DNA of 64,000 nt, taken from NCBI RefSeq assembly GCF_002078875.1, contig NC_034412.1:33559376-33623375 (forward strand), read 5' to 3'. Positions 38,611 through 52,734 of the stretch are shown here, piece by piece. The stretch comes from Numida meleagris. Its lineage: Eukaryota; Chordata; Aves; Galliformes; Numididae. Position 1 is the first letter of the stretch; each line of letters opens with the position of its first letter. The translations under genes were made by a program, and so were the position numbers. The notes under the pieces were generated by a model. The model had not been told where the DNA came from. It did not search any database and saw only the letters and a program-made list of their open reading frames with translations.

Positions 38611-41600
38611 GAAATGACTGCAAGTCAGAGGTATTTGATTCACTAAGTTGCACCATGAAATTTGAACTTTAAACAGATTTTCTAATGAAGATTACTTATT
38701 AAGTCATTTTCCTATCAAAAATCATTACCTGCCACATTAAAATCTCAGTGACATTTTATCCAGAGCATTATACTAAAAAAAGAAATAGGAAAAAGTCACC
38801 TAGATTTTGTTTTTAATTTATTATAAAATCACATCTGAAAAAGAGCAGTGTCCACGTAGAAGCAGCTACATTGAGAATCTCTCACCCAAAAGGAAAATCC
38901 AAAATAAGTTTACTGTTCTTCAGAAATAGATGACCTGTACAATACTAGGATATACAACACGAAATGTCTACATCATATAGAACCATTTTTCTTCCCCTCT
39001 CCCCTCTGCCTACAATATTATTGTCATAGCCCTATGCTATCAATCACAAACGAAGAGAAATTTTCTTCTGTCAACTTTCAAATCTGCATAGATTACTAAA
39101 GGCTTCCAATGTATCTGAAGAGCCTAAGCAAGTTATTTTCAATTATTAGTGTAACAAAAGACAGCTTCTCAAACTTATTACCACCTCAACTAAACCAAGC
39201 ATGGGAGATCTGCTAAAATTTGAGGTGACCAAGCCTAGAAGGTGAAAATATGTTTAAAATAGAGTCAGTCCAGCAGTCCATCAGTTTAACATAGAATCTT
39301 GTTCAGCTAAGAAATATATAAACATATATCCTTCTTCCTCTTGGGTTTCTGAAATACCAGTCTGCTGAGAGACAGAACTCAGTGTTGCCATTACTCATCA
39401 TGAACTTACTACTTTCAACTAAATTACAGGAAGGACTGAAGCAGTAGTACCATCCTAATGCATTCCATTGCCACAATTATTTGTCCAGTTTCCAAAGTGG
39501 ACAATTACCAATTGGGATAAATTTGTGATTATGCTTACAAATAATTATTTTTGGCCTGTTCTAAAAGTGCTGGTGACTAACTCAGACTGAATTTCCATCC
39601 AACCCGATTTTGGGCAAAATTCTCCGTGTTCAACATTAGCAAATCACTGTAGAGGAAGATCAAGAAACCTGCACAGCAATAAATGTTGTATATTGAAGTA
39701 TTTCTTCTGCATGTTCTTCCACTCCGAACAAGTGTCTTATTACACAGATGAGCAATTTAGATCCATCTACTTTATTCAGAGAATACCTTTTAGACATAAA
39801 GAAGAGTTTTCAAAGAAATTGCGACTTGAGATGACATAGTATTGTACATTTTATGGGAGAAATTGAAATCAGTTTTTCCATTCACTTGGAAGGCAAAACC
39901 TCTATCACACATGGTGGCATAGCAGGTAAATCACAACAATCTCACGCACAGAAAATGGTATAGAATGTACAACTGAGCAGACTAAGAAAAAACTTAAAGT
40001 CAACAAACATGATTGAAAAGCATTTTCCTCAGTGTCACTACATGCAAAGTGCTTCACTTTTTAGCCTTCTATGAAAAAGCCTTTCATTACCCACTTTGTT
40101 GAGCTGTCATTCTAATACTTGCTTTGTTATGCCCTCTGTTCCATAGAAGTTTATCTCAATAACCCTGACACCTTACAATCTGCACCTAATCCCAGATTGT
40201 ACATGTGGGAGCAACAAAAAGTTTATTTCAAGAACAGGTGTCACTGAATCACTAAATTCAAGACCTTATGAATTTTTTCCCATATTTCACAGGATTTACA
40301 GAGATACTGAAAAAAAAAAAAAGATAGCTCTATGTGTTCAGCAATGTCAAAAGACAGCAGGTGGGTAGTCATATTGATTAAATAGATAATCAGATGGAGG
40401 AGTTGATGAGTTAAAGAAACAGGGTATGTTATGTTAAAGCTGTGATACTTCATACAGCGCTAAAAAAGTGAAAAAAAAAGTTGATTTTACAACTGATGCA
40501 TTTGTAAAAAGATCTGTGCTACTTAGCTATTAACTTTAAGACAATGAGATCATACAGCAAATGTAATTTCAATTTATTGGGACCTTTTTGTCATTTAGAT
40601 AATACATTCAAATGCATGCTGAGAAGCTTAAAATTATCAAAGCTGGAAGAAAGCATATAGAAGATTTATAATTATTTTTGTAGTCATAATTAATTGTTTT
40701 AGAGAAAGCTAAAGTCTGTTTTAAAGAATTTCCAAACAGCTAAATTAAAAGAAGCAGTTCAGTCTAACTATCCTAAACTTGGGCTGCCATGATTTACCTG
40801 CCACTTCCCCTTCTTTTTTTCTTCTTTTTTAAATACAGGAAACTGTGATAAAGATATCACCACGAGAGTGATAATCTAGTCTGAACATAAAGGAGTATAG
40901 GGAGTACATCCCTAATTTCCTATTAGGCCAAAAAAACACTATACATCTATGTTCAAAAGTGACTAAAGATAAGTAATAGTAGTAAATCTGTAGACATTTT
41001 ATGCACATCAAAATCAAGACACGCATTTTTCACTGCTATTTTAAGATATAGCTTCAACATTCACCAAGAGAAGATCATTTTGCTTCCTTCTTGGAGTTCT
41101 ACCATGGATACCCATAGCCATGAAACTGTGAAATGTCAGCCACCTGGAAAACCTACGGATATACATAATTAATGGAAAAAGAAACTAACTGTTGTGTTTT
41201 TCTTCTGTTTTGATTGAAAATAACAGAATTTCAACTTAAAAAAAAATAATTATCACAACCTTCACAGTCTATTGCAGCACACCTACAGTAAACCAAGCAA
41301 TGATTCCAAGTTAATTGTGATTTGAACTGTTCTTTATCAGAATAACTTTCCAGTAAGCACATTATGAAAAAATATGAGGTTTGCGTCATCACACACAATA
41401 CAGAAGGAAATTTTATTTCTGCTCTTGAAGTATAGCTATACCTTCTCTGACTACTATTTACACCAGCAACAGCTGTATTCAAAACCCAATTAAGGTAGTA
41501 ATCCATGGAAATACTTTCCCGGTGAATGGCCCAAAGTTCCCCTTTCCTCTTCCCTCTTTAAGTTACAAGTTTTTAAGACTGACCTTTAGCTTCAGTTTCC

Positions 41601-43459
41601 ATATACTGATCAGAAGGGCAATTGGTTAGCCACAGGGGTGAACTATTCATAGTAAGCAGTATCACTTGTAAGCACATCTCTCCTCAAGTGTGTGTGTGTG
41701 TTGTGGGACAACTTTCCTACTCACACCTCACTGAGAATTAATTACGCCCCACAGTATTTTTAGAAGAGATAAACGAGGAAAAAGATTCATCTATTGGTCC
41801 CTAAAGCTGCACATCCTCCTAAAATGTGACTGGAAGTATTGATCTAGAAATAACACATAGCCACAGCTCTACTAAGTGCTATACTACTAAATATCATGTA
41901 CACAGCAAGTCTAGCAATAGCTCTTCACTGCTTGTGTTTAATGATGTGAAATATTCCTTGGATTTTATTCTGCATTTTTTTCATTGTAGTGCTATGCTGT
42001 GAGTACATGTTTTCCTGTAGAAAACAAGAAGCCACTGGCAAATCCAGATGTCAAGTTATTCTCAATATATCAGAGTAAATATTGGTTTCCATGGCACCGA
42101 TATATGCTGGGAGTGCTCTCTTGTTTTAAATATGCAAGGGAATTTGTACATCATCTTCAGTGTCAAGGGAAGTTTGCTACTAATATTTGACTGACAAAAA
42201 AAAAAAGCAGCAATAACCAATGGCAATCAGAATATTAAAATAAATTGTGATCTTTGCTTACCTTTAATTGAAATCATTTTGAAAGTCACTGCTTTATCTT
42301 AACTCATCTCTCTGTTTTAATCAAACTAACATGCAAATAGTCTTAGTAAGGAATAGAGAAAAGGATATAGGGCCTTCTGTGAAGACTGCAAAGATTATCT
42401 TTCTTTTAAATGCATGTTAAGGGCCATCAACACTGTGCATAGAGTACTTTCAGAGCTCTTTTGGGAATATTGACATCCCTCCAGCTGTAAATAATGTCAA
42501 AATTTTAGCATAGACTTAAATACCAGAAGTTAATATGCCTATATATGTTTAATAGTGAGAAAAAAATAAAAAGAGATTCACAAAGTCAATATTAATTCAA
42601 GGGTTTGTTTCTAAACATCCTCTTCAGACACAATTTTGAACGCACACCTCTCCACAGAAGGTCTCTTCACCCCAAAAAAACTAGTTGAGCACTACCGTTA
42701 TTACAGTAGTATAGCACAACTGAGCTTGCAAGCTTTGTATTCTTCATTCAAAGGCCAAGTTTAGTTTTTATTTTCCCTGCTTAACTCAGTATTATAATAA
42801 TGTGAGTTTACATTTAATTAAATACAACCAATGATGTCATGCCAAATGGTAGCAGAAAGAGAATTACCCTGAATCCAGGCAGTACTGCAACAAGGATGGC
42901 ATTTCCAATCCTTCACTTTTGTCATAAATCCAGTAACACACTGTAAAGATGAAAGATGCACACAAAATTAATGCTATCCATATCAATAAAGGAAAATATA
43001 GAGTTTTATATTTTCTACATTTCTCTCTCTCTTCTGAACACCTCCACCTTAGCTAAAGCTTCATCTTCCAAGATGTGGAAAAGCCTCAAGTGATAACGAT
43101 TAAAAAATAAATAAATAAAACCACCCTGAAAAGGTCATTAAAGTACCCCTTCTTTTAGTAGAGCTCTGGGTTATTTAGAACCATTAATCTTCAAAATGGA
43201 TTCAAACTTTTAGAAGACATCAGTTCTTGGCCCATTAGTATTAGAGAACAACCACATAGCCTCATATCTGTGACACTTTGAGTACATACACCTCAAAATA
43301 ATGCTTTGAAATGAGTTTTACAAAAAGTTGTATCTCAAAACACATAAACTAGAAAGACACAAATATGTAGATACATGCATACACACACAAACATGCCAGT
43401 GTATAAGCTGAGAAGTAAACTATGAGAGAAAAATAAGGAAAAACAACGCACCACTTCCA
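38611..43459. other. AT-rich non-coding stretch, nothing recognised
   Basis: Unique DNA with a short (TG)n at 41.69 kb. A 63-codon frame at 41999-42190 follows a TTTTTTTCATTGTAG acceptor-like run near 41989 and has plausible composition, but I cannot support an exon. No repeats recognised. Confidence 0.5.
41688..41701. repeat. (TG)7 microsatellite
   Basis: About seven GT/TG dinucleotides; an ordinary short microsatellite. Confidence 0.75.
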
Positions 43460-44054
43460 CAGATGATAGAATGGTTTGTGTTGGAAAGGTCCTTAAACAT
43501 CATCCAGTACCAACTCCCTGCTGTAGGCAGGGCTGCCACCCACCAGCTCAGGGTGCCCAGGGCCCCATCCAGCCCAGCCTTCATATCTCTAGGGATGGGG
43601 CACCCACAGTTTCTCCGGGCAGCCAGTGCCAGCACCTCACCACCCTCTGAGGAAATTATTTCCTACTAAGAACTAATTTAAATCTCCCATCTTTTAGTTT
43701 TAAACCATTCCCTCTTGTTCTATCAGTATCAGACTGTGTAAAATATTCGTCTCCCTCCTGATTATGAGCTCTCTTTGAGTACTGAAAGGCCACAACAATA
43801 TCTCCTTGAAGCCTTCTTTTCTCCAAACTGAACAACTCCCTCCATTTTTTTCCATAAGAATGATGCTCTAGCCCTCTGATTGCTTTCATGGACTCCTTTG
43901 GACCAGCTCCAACAGTTCCGTGTCTTTCTTGTACTGAGAATTCCAGGCCTAGAAGCAGTACTCCAGATGAGGCACACAAGGGTGGAGCAAAAGGGAACAA
44001 TCATCACCCTCTCCCTGCTGCCGTTCCTCTTTTCATGCAGTCCAGGAGACAAAA
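43460..44054 (-). mobile_element. CR1 LINE, 5'-truncated, minus orientation, older copy
   Basis: The plus strand starts with the complement of a CR1 3' end (GATAGAATGG, then TTGGAAAGGTCC) and contains the complements of CTGGATGGGGCCCTGGGCA-type 3' UTR sequence and of the ORF2 C-terminus. The element therefore points leftward. The 3' UTR differs from the copy at 37.7-38.6 kb, indicating another CR1 subfamily. Only one imperfect octamer remains at the 3' end. The 5' end fades near 44054. Confidence 0.88.
43660..44050 (-). pseudogene. CR1 ORF2 C-terminal remnant, frameshifted
   Basis: On the minus strand, homology to the ORF2 C-terminus is split between two frames: one (44052-43762) covers the segment around the conserved LVRPHLEYC region, here decayed, and the other (44000-43656) covers an LFSLEKRRLQGDI-like segment and a TRGNGLKLK-like segment. 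The change of frame indicates at least one indel. Endonuclease and reverse-transcriptase cores are absent. It is more degraded than the copy at 37.7 kb. Confidence 0.83.
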
Positions 44055-47000
44055 GATAAAAAAAAATCCCTACTTCAAGTCAGTTTTTTGAATGTTTTAT
44101 CAATGCTCTAGGTTTTTTGTCTTTGTATTTTTTTAAAAAACTATTGATTCTTTAATTCGACTTCCTTCGTTACTGTTGCGCTCTTTTGAGCTCTCCAACT
44201 CATCTGCTAGAACTTCTGCCTTTAACAGTTGTTTTAAACCAAACAAACAAAAGGACTATCTTCTTAACTGATATGCCATCTATAAAATCATTCAAGGGTC
44301 TACCTAAATTAGCTGTTAATTAGCTGACCTGCTAATTATGTCATTAATTAACTCAAAGCACCTGTGTTAGGTATGCAGTGAGGTTAGAGGGGAAACAACA
44401 GATTAGCCTTAGGGATAGGCCCTGCCCTAGGCCCTATATTTGAACACTGTCCTTAGAACACTAAATTTCACTGTGCTATATTACCTTATCTCAATAAACG
44501 AAAAAAAAAAAATCCAATTAATACTCTACAGAAAAAAATGAGCAGTGCAACTAGTGGTCCTTTTTAATTCTGTCCCTCACACACTTCATTCTTCCATTCT
44601 AGATATGCTACATTATCCTCATTTCACCCCCCATTCATCATCCTAGAGGCTGTATGTAATCACAGTCATCTCCAGTAGCATGTTGAGAACATTTCTGTAT
44701 ACCTTAATTCCCTTGCAGTCTCTCTTTTCCACTGTGGCCCCTTTTGACTCAAAAGAGAATTTACATAATTTATTTATATTACTTACTTTTATTCAATTTT
44801 CCCTGTATCTTTCTCCATAATGAATGACTTTCACTGTTTTGAGAAAACAGGCACCCATCAAGAGAATCAAGAGGGAGGAGTTTAGTGTTGATCTACAGGC
44901 AGCAATTGAGGATGTTTAGGTTGCACCTGAACTGTATGCCACAAATAAAAGAGGTCTACTGAGACTTCTTTTGGGGTCTGAGGACTTCAATAATTTACCC
45001 ACAGCAGCTCTCCTTCATCTAATTGGAGAAACAGACTATGCAAAAGCTAAACTTTATCCTGTCTGGTCTTTGACTAAAAAAAATTAAAATTATTTTTTCT
45101 TAGCATGTAAGTGATATCTTTTCAAATTTCTCATTTAAAAGAAAACAGCTAAACACTTGTATTGCGGAACTTTAGTTGTAAATAGGCAGCAAGTTTTAAA
45201 AACCTTCACAGAGCATTAGAGGGAAATCAACACACTTCCACAGAAGATAGTTAACTTAGAAAAAAGAGACGTCAGTACATGTTTATCTACTTACTTGCTT
45301 CACAAAAGAAATCAAGGTCTGCCATTTTATTGCTGAGTGCTAATGGGCTATAAAGTATTTCACATAAGCTGTATATTGTTTGAAGTATTTTACTATTAAG
45401 TGAATATAAAAAAAAAGGGATTGGGGCTTCACCTTTCATGCAGTACCCTAAAAAACAGAAAAATTAATTTTCTCTGGGTAAATGATTATTTATTCAAGTA
45501 AAACAGTTTCTGCAGGAGAGACAGAAAAATACACTAATAGTTTGTTGATGATATTATGGAAGAAAAAAAATCTTGATTGTAAGTCTTCATCCAATGAAAT
45601 ACAAACCTCTCCCTTCCAAAGTTTTGGAACTGGTAAATAACAATTTAAAATACACCAGATCCCAGATATTTCCAAACAGACAGGTACCACAAACAATTTT
45701 CTCTATCGTGGCAAGGCAATATTTTCTGTCTTTTTTCAAGATCTGAGTGTCTAGCTGAGAGTATCTGTGAAAGCCCTTGAACAACTTATGCAGATCTGAC
45801 AGCAGTCTCTACCAAGTACAGTCCTTATCCTTTTATGCCTCTTTCCATTGTCCTTGTCTTCTGATTTGTTCAAAATGCTTCCTTTTCTTTTTTTTCCCAT
45901 TCCCCCCTGCTCTGGCTGTTCTTTGATGAGACAAGCCCCTGTTGCTATATCAACTGAAGTCAAAAGCAATGCCCTATTCAAGCAACCCACTGTTACAAGT
46001 AGAAGCTATATTTACATGAACTTCTCTCACAAAATCCCTATGAGCTCAAAGATACATCATCACGGCACTCAGACAAGTAGAAAATACTATCAAGTAGATA
46101 ACCTTCAGGATATTTTTAAACTCACAGTCACTTTTTTGTTATTGTGGCTTATGAAAAGTGTGCAAAAGCGTGTCCAAAAAGAATGCAAACCGGCTAGCCC
46201 AGTGGAAGAATTTAACAGAGGTTAAGATTATTTAAATTTATAGGTGTTTACCAGGCAAAATCTAGGGAAAAAAAAAAAAAGCAACAAAATCTACTTTGGT
46301 AATTCTTTTCTTCCAGAGCAGAAAGAAATCATAAGTGGCTTTGTTCATCCTAGTATACTTGGTTACTTGCAATAAGCTTTTAGATATGGTTATCTTCATA
46401 GAATCTTCTCTACAGCATAGTAGAAAGGTGAGTTGGGTTAAAGATTTAGTTAATGTGGACTTTTAAGTAATAAGTCTGAAGCAAAGTCTTATGTGTCACA
46501 TCAGCAAGAAAAGGCATAAATTTGTAGAAAAATAAAAGACCGAAAAAGAATTAATGAAAATTGTTCAGTATGAGAAAAAGGGAAATGCAGAATTTAAACC
46601 TTATTATTTATCTAAATATAGAACTGTGTAACAATTCAAAATCATAAGATAAGTAACTTGACATCATGGTTGAGACAAACTAAAACTAGTCAGCTCCTGA
46701 GATACAGATGTTCACAGTCTAACAGTAGTATTTTCTCAAAAGGAAGTTTGCAGAAGCTATCCATTCTTATTCAGAGATTTCCACTGATGAATTTGTCACT
46801 TACTAAAACAAAACATTTGAAAATCTTGAAAATGCTGTGTCTGTGAAAATAATGAGATTGATACACAGGAGCCTGTACAGCCATTAGAATTGGACCCTGT
46901 GGCCATAAGCATCTTCCTAACATACCTGCATGTTTCAATTTTACCTGTCAGAAAAACTGGGGGAAAAAATCATTCAGTTTTCATGCACATTGTAAGTTTC

Positions 47001-47094
47001 TCCTTTTCTTAAGAAAGCAAGTAGATGACAACCACTGTCAAGTGTAATGCTGGTTCTCACAATCTAGTTACAAACCCTGTAGTAACAAGACTGT
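44055..47094. other. AT-rich non-coding stretch, nothing recognised
   Basis: A 125-codon plus-strand frame at 45848-46225 overlaps a 79-codon minus-strand frame rich in Lys/Arg; neither is recognised. A TAATTA-rich imperfect inverted repeat lies at 44307-44353. AATAAA followed within a few bases by A12 at 44493-44512 resembles a retrocopy tail but has no recognisable body. Confidence 0.45.
44307..44353. repeat. TAATTA-rich imperfect inverted repeat
   Basis: AATTAGCTGTTAATTAGC is followed by GCTAATTATGTCATTAATTA, giving AT-rich imperfect dyad symmetry around the central GACCT. It holds several homeodomain-type TAATTA cores. Biological meaning unknown. Confidence 0.5.
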
Positions 47095-47675
47095 GACTGT
47101 GTCAACAGTTTACGGGCAGGTTCGGCCCGGTTCCGTGAGTAACGGGGCGGGGGGACCCATGGACCCACACCCTGGGAAAGGGAAAAGGGAAAAAGGGGTA
47201 GGGAGATGGGCCTAAAAACAAAACAGCAGCAATGATCTGAGGAGAAACAAACTAATTTACAAATAAGATATCAAAATGCAAAATAACACAATATAATACA
47301 ATATAATTGGAATTGAAGCTAAAAAATAAAATGAAATGAGAGAGAGTGTCCAAAAACCAAAAGGCTTTACTCTAATGCTGGTGGCGAGACAGCTAGGGAG
47401 ACACTACCAGGATGAGCAGAAGGGGAGCAAGAGAGCAGAAAGGGATGTCTCATGATATGTGAACAGTTTTTATCTTCCCCTCTGAATGGAAAACAGTAAC
47501 AGAAGAGTGAACAGTCCTCTGGGAAATGCAGTTCTTCTTCTTTTCTGAGAACCAGGTACCCGGAACTATCCACAGTCCATGGAACTGGAGCATTAACTCT
47601 TTAACTCCCAGTGCACTACATGATGTTATGATGTGGAATACTGATAACCAAAAATCACAAAACCATGACAGACTG
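47095..47675 (-). mobile_element. Solo LTR of an endogenous retrovirus with 5-bp target duplication
   Basis: A 571-bp unit (47100-47670) begins TGTCAAC and ends ATGACA on the plus strand, so it has TG...CA termini with short inverted ends. It is flanked on both sides by the same five bases, GACTG (47095-47099 and 47671-47675), a target site duplication. No internal viral sequence, primer-binding site or second LTR adjoins it, so it is a solo LTR left by recombination between the LTRs of an integrated provirus. Orientation is minus because the partial copy at 63.08 kb begins with the equivalent 5' end on the plus strand. Possible promoter and poly(A) elements are a GATAAAA box and AGTAAA. Five-base duplications occur in several retroviral classes, so the class is left open. 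It is non-coding. Confidence 0.88.
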
Positions 47676-50600
47676 TTAAATTTTCAGTAAGTATCCAGCA
47701 GGCCTTTAGTGTTAATGGGTTTACAAGCAGAGTCCCATTTTTCTCCTTTTTCACCATAAAGAATAATAAATTCATGTAAATCCATAACACTTAGGAAGCA
47801 AAAAGACAATTAGAAAGAAGTATCTGTTTAGAAATGAAATTAAATTTGTGTAATTGAGACTCACCACCATCTACAGTATTCCAGTTTGTTCAAGAACCAC
47901 TAAGAAGAAATTCAGTGATATTTATTTTCTCTTACACACCACAAGCACATCAGAAAATGTGCACTGCGCCTTGATGATGGGTGAAGTCTGAATTTTAACA
48001 CCTGTCTTCAGATATAATATGTTTACACACGTCCCATTCATTCTCATTACAGTGAAGTAAGAAGCAAAGCTCTTCTAAGAAATGCAGAGTATTCATCCAG
48101 CTAACAGCTGAAGAATTGATTTGGAGAACAGTTGTTCCTGATGTATGAAAATTTTTCTCTCACATTTGTGAAATATTTACTTTATTCATATTTGCAAAAT
48201 AAAAATGATGAGCTTGAATTAATCTTTGCCACCTCTGAGCTACTGGTTTTGAAGGTTCTCCACTGTATATGTAAGACTATACGGATATGTTCTCAAATCT
48301 GCTGCTCACGTAGTTGGGTACCACTTCATTTGCATTTAAAGAAATAATGCCAAATTATTCCAGCACTGATTCTGGCCCTTACTGCCTTATTTGGAAGCAG
48401 TCCTACCATTTAATGCTCTATATGACAATGACAAGCCTCCAGTTTTTTTTGCTTTAGAGAGAGACCAAAACTGGTATGGTTTTATTGTATAGGGTCATTT
48501 ATATTCTTTAGGGCTAGCAGTGAATAGCCTATTAAATAAATTCCTTCTATTTTTCTCATTTGTGAATTGACTGAAAATAAACTGAGGATGTCTACAGATA
48601 AATTATTGATCCAAAATGCAGTTGTGGGTAAATTTTAAAACAAACAAAAAGGTCAAGATGTGTCTTAACAGTTGGAATTGTTCAGTGAAAAGTTTATTGT
48701 ATTTTCATAGAAAAATAGCATGCCATCTAGAAAACTGCAAAAAATTTGCTTCTGTAAGAAATATACATTGTCATGATAGGGAAACTTTAGTGTGCTTGTA
48801 ATGTTATTAGGTCATAAAAAATAAATGATAATTTCCTTAAAGTCTCAATTTCTCCAAAGTTCTGGACTTAAGACTAAATACAAAGTTTTTAACTCACCAT
48901 AAGTCAGTAGTTCCTGATAGACTGCTTTAATGAATAACAGCAGTGATCAAAACAGGATTCTGAAGTAAAAGCCAAAACCAAATGTGTTTTCTTTTTTCTT
49001 TTTCTTTCCTTTTTTCTTTCTTTTTTTTTTTTTTCTAGAATGAGGATAATGAAAATAATGCAGATTTTTGGTGCAGGTCCATCAATTAAGAAACACAATT
49101 TCAATATTAAACCTTGGGCACCACTTTGCAAAAAAAAAAAAAAATTGCATTATTTCAATTATTTCTTTAGAAAGCTCACATGGAAAAAAAAATCAGGCAG
49201 GTTATGCAAATAAAGGTTTCACAGATCTCTGGAGATATTTAAGTGTTTCTTAGAGAATTTGCTAGTTGTGAATAGTTTACATTAGGGTTCTAGAGAATTT
49301 AGATTCTGACAACCTGATTAAAACTGGCGACAGACTCTGACAGACTAATTAAGTCCAGCACAAATGTCATCTGCATAACATAAGTAAAATGTATTTTGTA
49401 TAACATGCTGAAAATAATGCAGTTATAAAACAGGATCTTGTGAAGAAGCCACCTCATCTACTTCCTTTTCCTTCTATTTTTTTCCTCCATTCTTCTCCCT
49501 TAGTTCACTTCTAATTAAGCTTCTCCCTTTTTTGTTGTATACTGATGTCTGGGGATACAACACAATACTTTGACATGGTCGTTTCACTTTACACTTCCCT
49601 GTATTTGCCTTGTATTCAATTTGAAAACAATTATCTGTCATCCCTTGTACCAAGTACAAATGTATCAGAGCTTTGAATGAGAGTCGAGGGGGAGGGGGTG
49701 GTCATAAGTATCCCAGCTTAGAAAGCTGGGAAAAAGTTTATACTGGTGAACCAATTTCTACAAGTGATGATACGTAATTAAATAATAAAAAAGAGTAGAA
49801 TTCATAAATTAATAGTCTGCACTGAAGGAAAAATAAAAAACAACGCAGTAACAGAGCAAACTAAGAACAACTCCCTTGCAAATACTGTGATCATCACATA
49901 TTATTTGCAGTAAAATAACCAGGGAACATTTTCTGAACAATGAGATCTGAATATGGGACTCTTCAGCATGGCACTTAAATACATTATAGTAATGTTGTCC
50001 AGTCTCAGCAGAATATTTGTACAACTGATCTTTTATGACAGAAAGTTTCTCTTCCAAGGAGATTTCAGGCTGCAGAAACTACTGTAGCATTTTTCCGCAC
50101 CAGAGAGACACGAAGATTAAAAATCAGGGTAGGACTGTTGTGATGTCAAAGGCCCCCAGCTGGAATAAAATTACCAAGTAAAAGGAGACAAATGAGATAT
50201 ATCCAGAGGAGAAAAATGATCTTAGAAAATGAAATAGAAATAATCATTTGAAAATAGTAACAGTATGGTTTTCAGCTGTGGAGACTTGCACTCCCCTCCT
50301 GTATAATGAATTAGAACAAAAATCCTACAGTAAAAACATTTCAAAGTCTTCAGTTGTTTTATCAAATTTAAATGAACAATTTTTGACCTCATACAGAAGT
50401 GACTATAGCATCATTAACATGCTTGCAATTGGAATGATCATTGAAAGAGTGCTTTAAGCAACTCTGTAAAAGAAAAAAGAGTTTAGTTCTTCAATTTTTT
50501 CACTGAGGACCATAAGCAGAACAACCTGACATTCTTACACTTGAAATTCATAAGGAACATTGAGACCTTTTTTCTTTTTTTAATCACTATTAAATTTATG

Positions 50601-52732
50601 CGATTGGTAGGTGAAATAAAAATGTAGCTTTCTAAGTGATCAACCAGTTAGATTGGGAATTTTCTGAAGGAAGAATCTAAATCTATCTCTGTCTCTTAAC
50701 AAGACAGACAGAAAAGCTGCTGTACCTTTAATTAAGGTTTTCTTTCTTTTGAGATTAGGAACATGATGGAGGAAGCCATAAACACCTTCAATCTAATTTG
50801 AAAATCGAAGGACTCTATAGACAGCTAGGTTTTTCAATGAGAAGCTAGCACAGTCAGCTATCAAAGCTGTATTTTTTAACACACTTAAGTATTCACATAG
50901 AAATCTCAGCAAAACAATTGTACCCGTTCTGCAGCAGGTATATGTAGAGTTCACCTTTTTTTCACTACAAACTAAGCAGAGCTTTCTATGAAAGGAAAGA
51001 TTTTGACACAAGTTTGACACATACATTATTTGGTGCAAGGGCATCTTTCTCTAATATGACAGAGATATTAAATGTTCTACCTATTGCATTTATAACTCAA
51101 ATCTCTCCTGTTGATTTCTGATCAATTCTACAGTTTATTGCTTTCAAACTAGTTTTTTTAATTATTATTATTTTTTATTTTTGCATAATATATTGCTGTT
51201 TAAGCAACTGAAACTAGATGGCAAAATTAAATTTTACATTTCAAAGCAAGCCACTTCCTGGATAAGAGTTTTGTAAGAAATATGGACACTTACACATATT
51301 GAATGAAAAATGACATATTAGTTCTCATTTTTAGTCCTAACAAGACATACTGCTGAGCTCAGAGAAGGATTTTGAAGGAAGGTTGCAAGGGGAGTTATTA
51401 AAGAGATACAATCTCCGTTTATACATTTTAAAAGGAAAAATTGTAAACTAATGCAGAATAAAAGCATAAATGAAGAGAAAAAATAGAAATGCTATTTCCT
51501 TCAGAGGTACTGTAGAAAAAAATCTTACAGCAAAATTACATTACAATATTTATAAGGGCATATACAGTCTTGGTCCATTTACTGCATTATTTTACTATAA
51601 CTGCCTAAACCCAACATCTTCCATTTAATTTCTGGTAAATTCTAAACTCCTTCTAGCCTGTATGATGTTTTAAATTATTTCCTTTGTCTTTTCTGTTCTC
51701 ATTTCTTTCACTCTGGAGAAGATTTATCTTTCTATCTAATTCTCCTCATCTTTCTCCTTTTGCTCCTCTTAATCTTTGTTTCCAACTGCAACAGACATGA
51801 ACACACCCCCTTTTATACAAGTAATTATTCATTCATACTCTAATCAGGACATAAAAGTACCTCAAATCATCTTGTTAGCTAAGTAATGCATAAACAGATG
51901 GGTAGACTCTGATCAATGTAGTTCAAACTGGGAAATGAAGTATACAGGTGATATGACTCCATTGGTCTGGCTCAGAAGGAGGCAGACAGTGTTCTGCATA
52001 TGCCAATTCTAATAACTATCCTAGAGATAAGGTTGAAAATTTAACATTTTATACCATTTACTAATGCAGGTTGTACTCTCAGAAGATGAAAAAGCAGGCT
52101 GAGACATATCACAGCTAGGAAAATGAGGGGAAAAAAAAGGATGACAGTCTTCCCTCCAGGAATTACTCTTCCAAGATCATCAGCAGTATTTCAAAATTAA
52201 ACAACAAGAATAGCTTAACACTGTTGGTGGATAATATGTCTGTATTATGACTTGAGGAGGCAGATTGAGCCTGCCTAATAAATAGACCAGCATTTAGAAG
52301 GCTGTACTACTGACATATTGATTAGTTTCTCCTGCATACATGCTACTCTTTTACTTAGCTTTTCAGGTTCATCTCTGCCTTGATCACTAGGATCAGCAGG
52401 AAATATATGGAAAACATGCTGTGTATCTACCACATCTAGTTATAGCAGAAGCTTCTAAAATGGTAAATAAAAATTCTATACTGATAAAATAATGGACTGC
52501 CAAAATAGAAACGTGAAACGCAAATATGAACTGAAGCAGTTTCCCCCAGGTCTTGTAAGGTGATGGTTCCCAAAAGCTGGCAGTTATTCTGAAATGGGCA
52601 TGATCCTTACTTGCATATCATACAGGTTAAAATTGCTGTTCTGAACTTCTTTGAGCACTAAATTATGCAGAACAACTCTAGTGGCTGTGAAATAAATAAT
52701 CAGATCTCAACTAAGGCTGGTCATGTTAAATT

Positions 52733-52734
<2 letters not shown>
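47676..52734. other. AT-rich non-coding stretch, nothing recognised
   Basis: Unique AT-rich DNA. The only strong local structure is the pyrimidine tract at about 48986-49037. Frames stay below about 85 codons and are unrecognised. Confidence 0.55.
48986..49037. repeat. Polypyrimidine tract ending in TAG
   Basis: About 50 bases of almost pure T with interspersed C, ending CTAG. It resembles an extended splice-acceptor tract, but the following bases show no exon-like frame. Simple repeat is the safer reading. Confidence 0.7.

Noticed and set aside
44493..44512. AATAAA followed by A12, like a processed-pseudogene tail
   Set aside because: The signal is only two bases from the A run, where 10-30 is usual, and no gene-like body lies upstream.
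45848..46225. 125-codon plus-strand frame with an overlapping basic minus-strand frame
   Set aside because: No recognisable domain, no splice or promoter context, and length within chance for a 64-kb six-frame scan.
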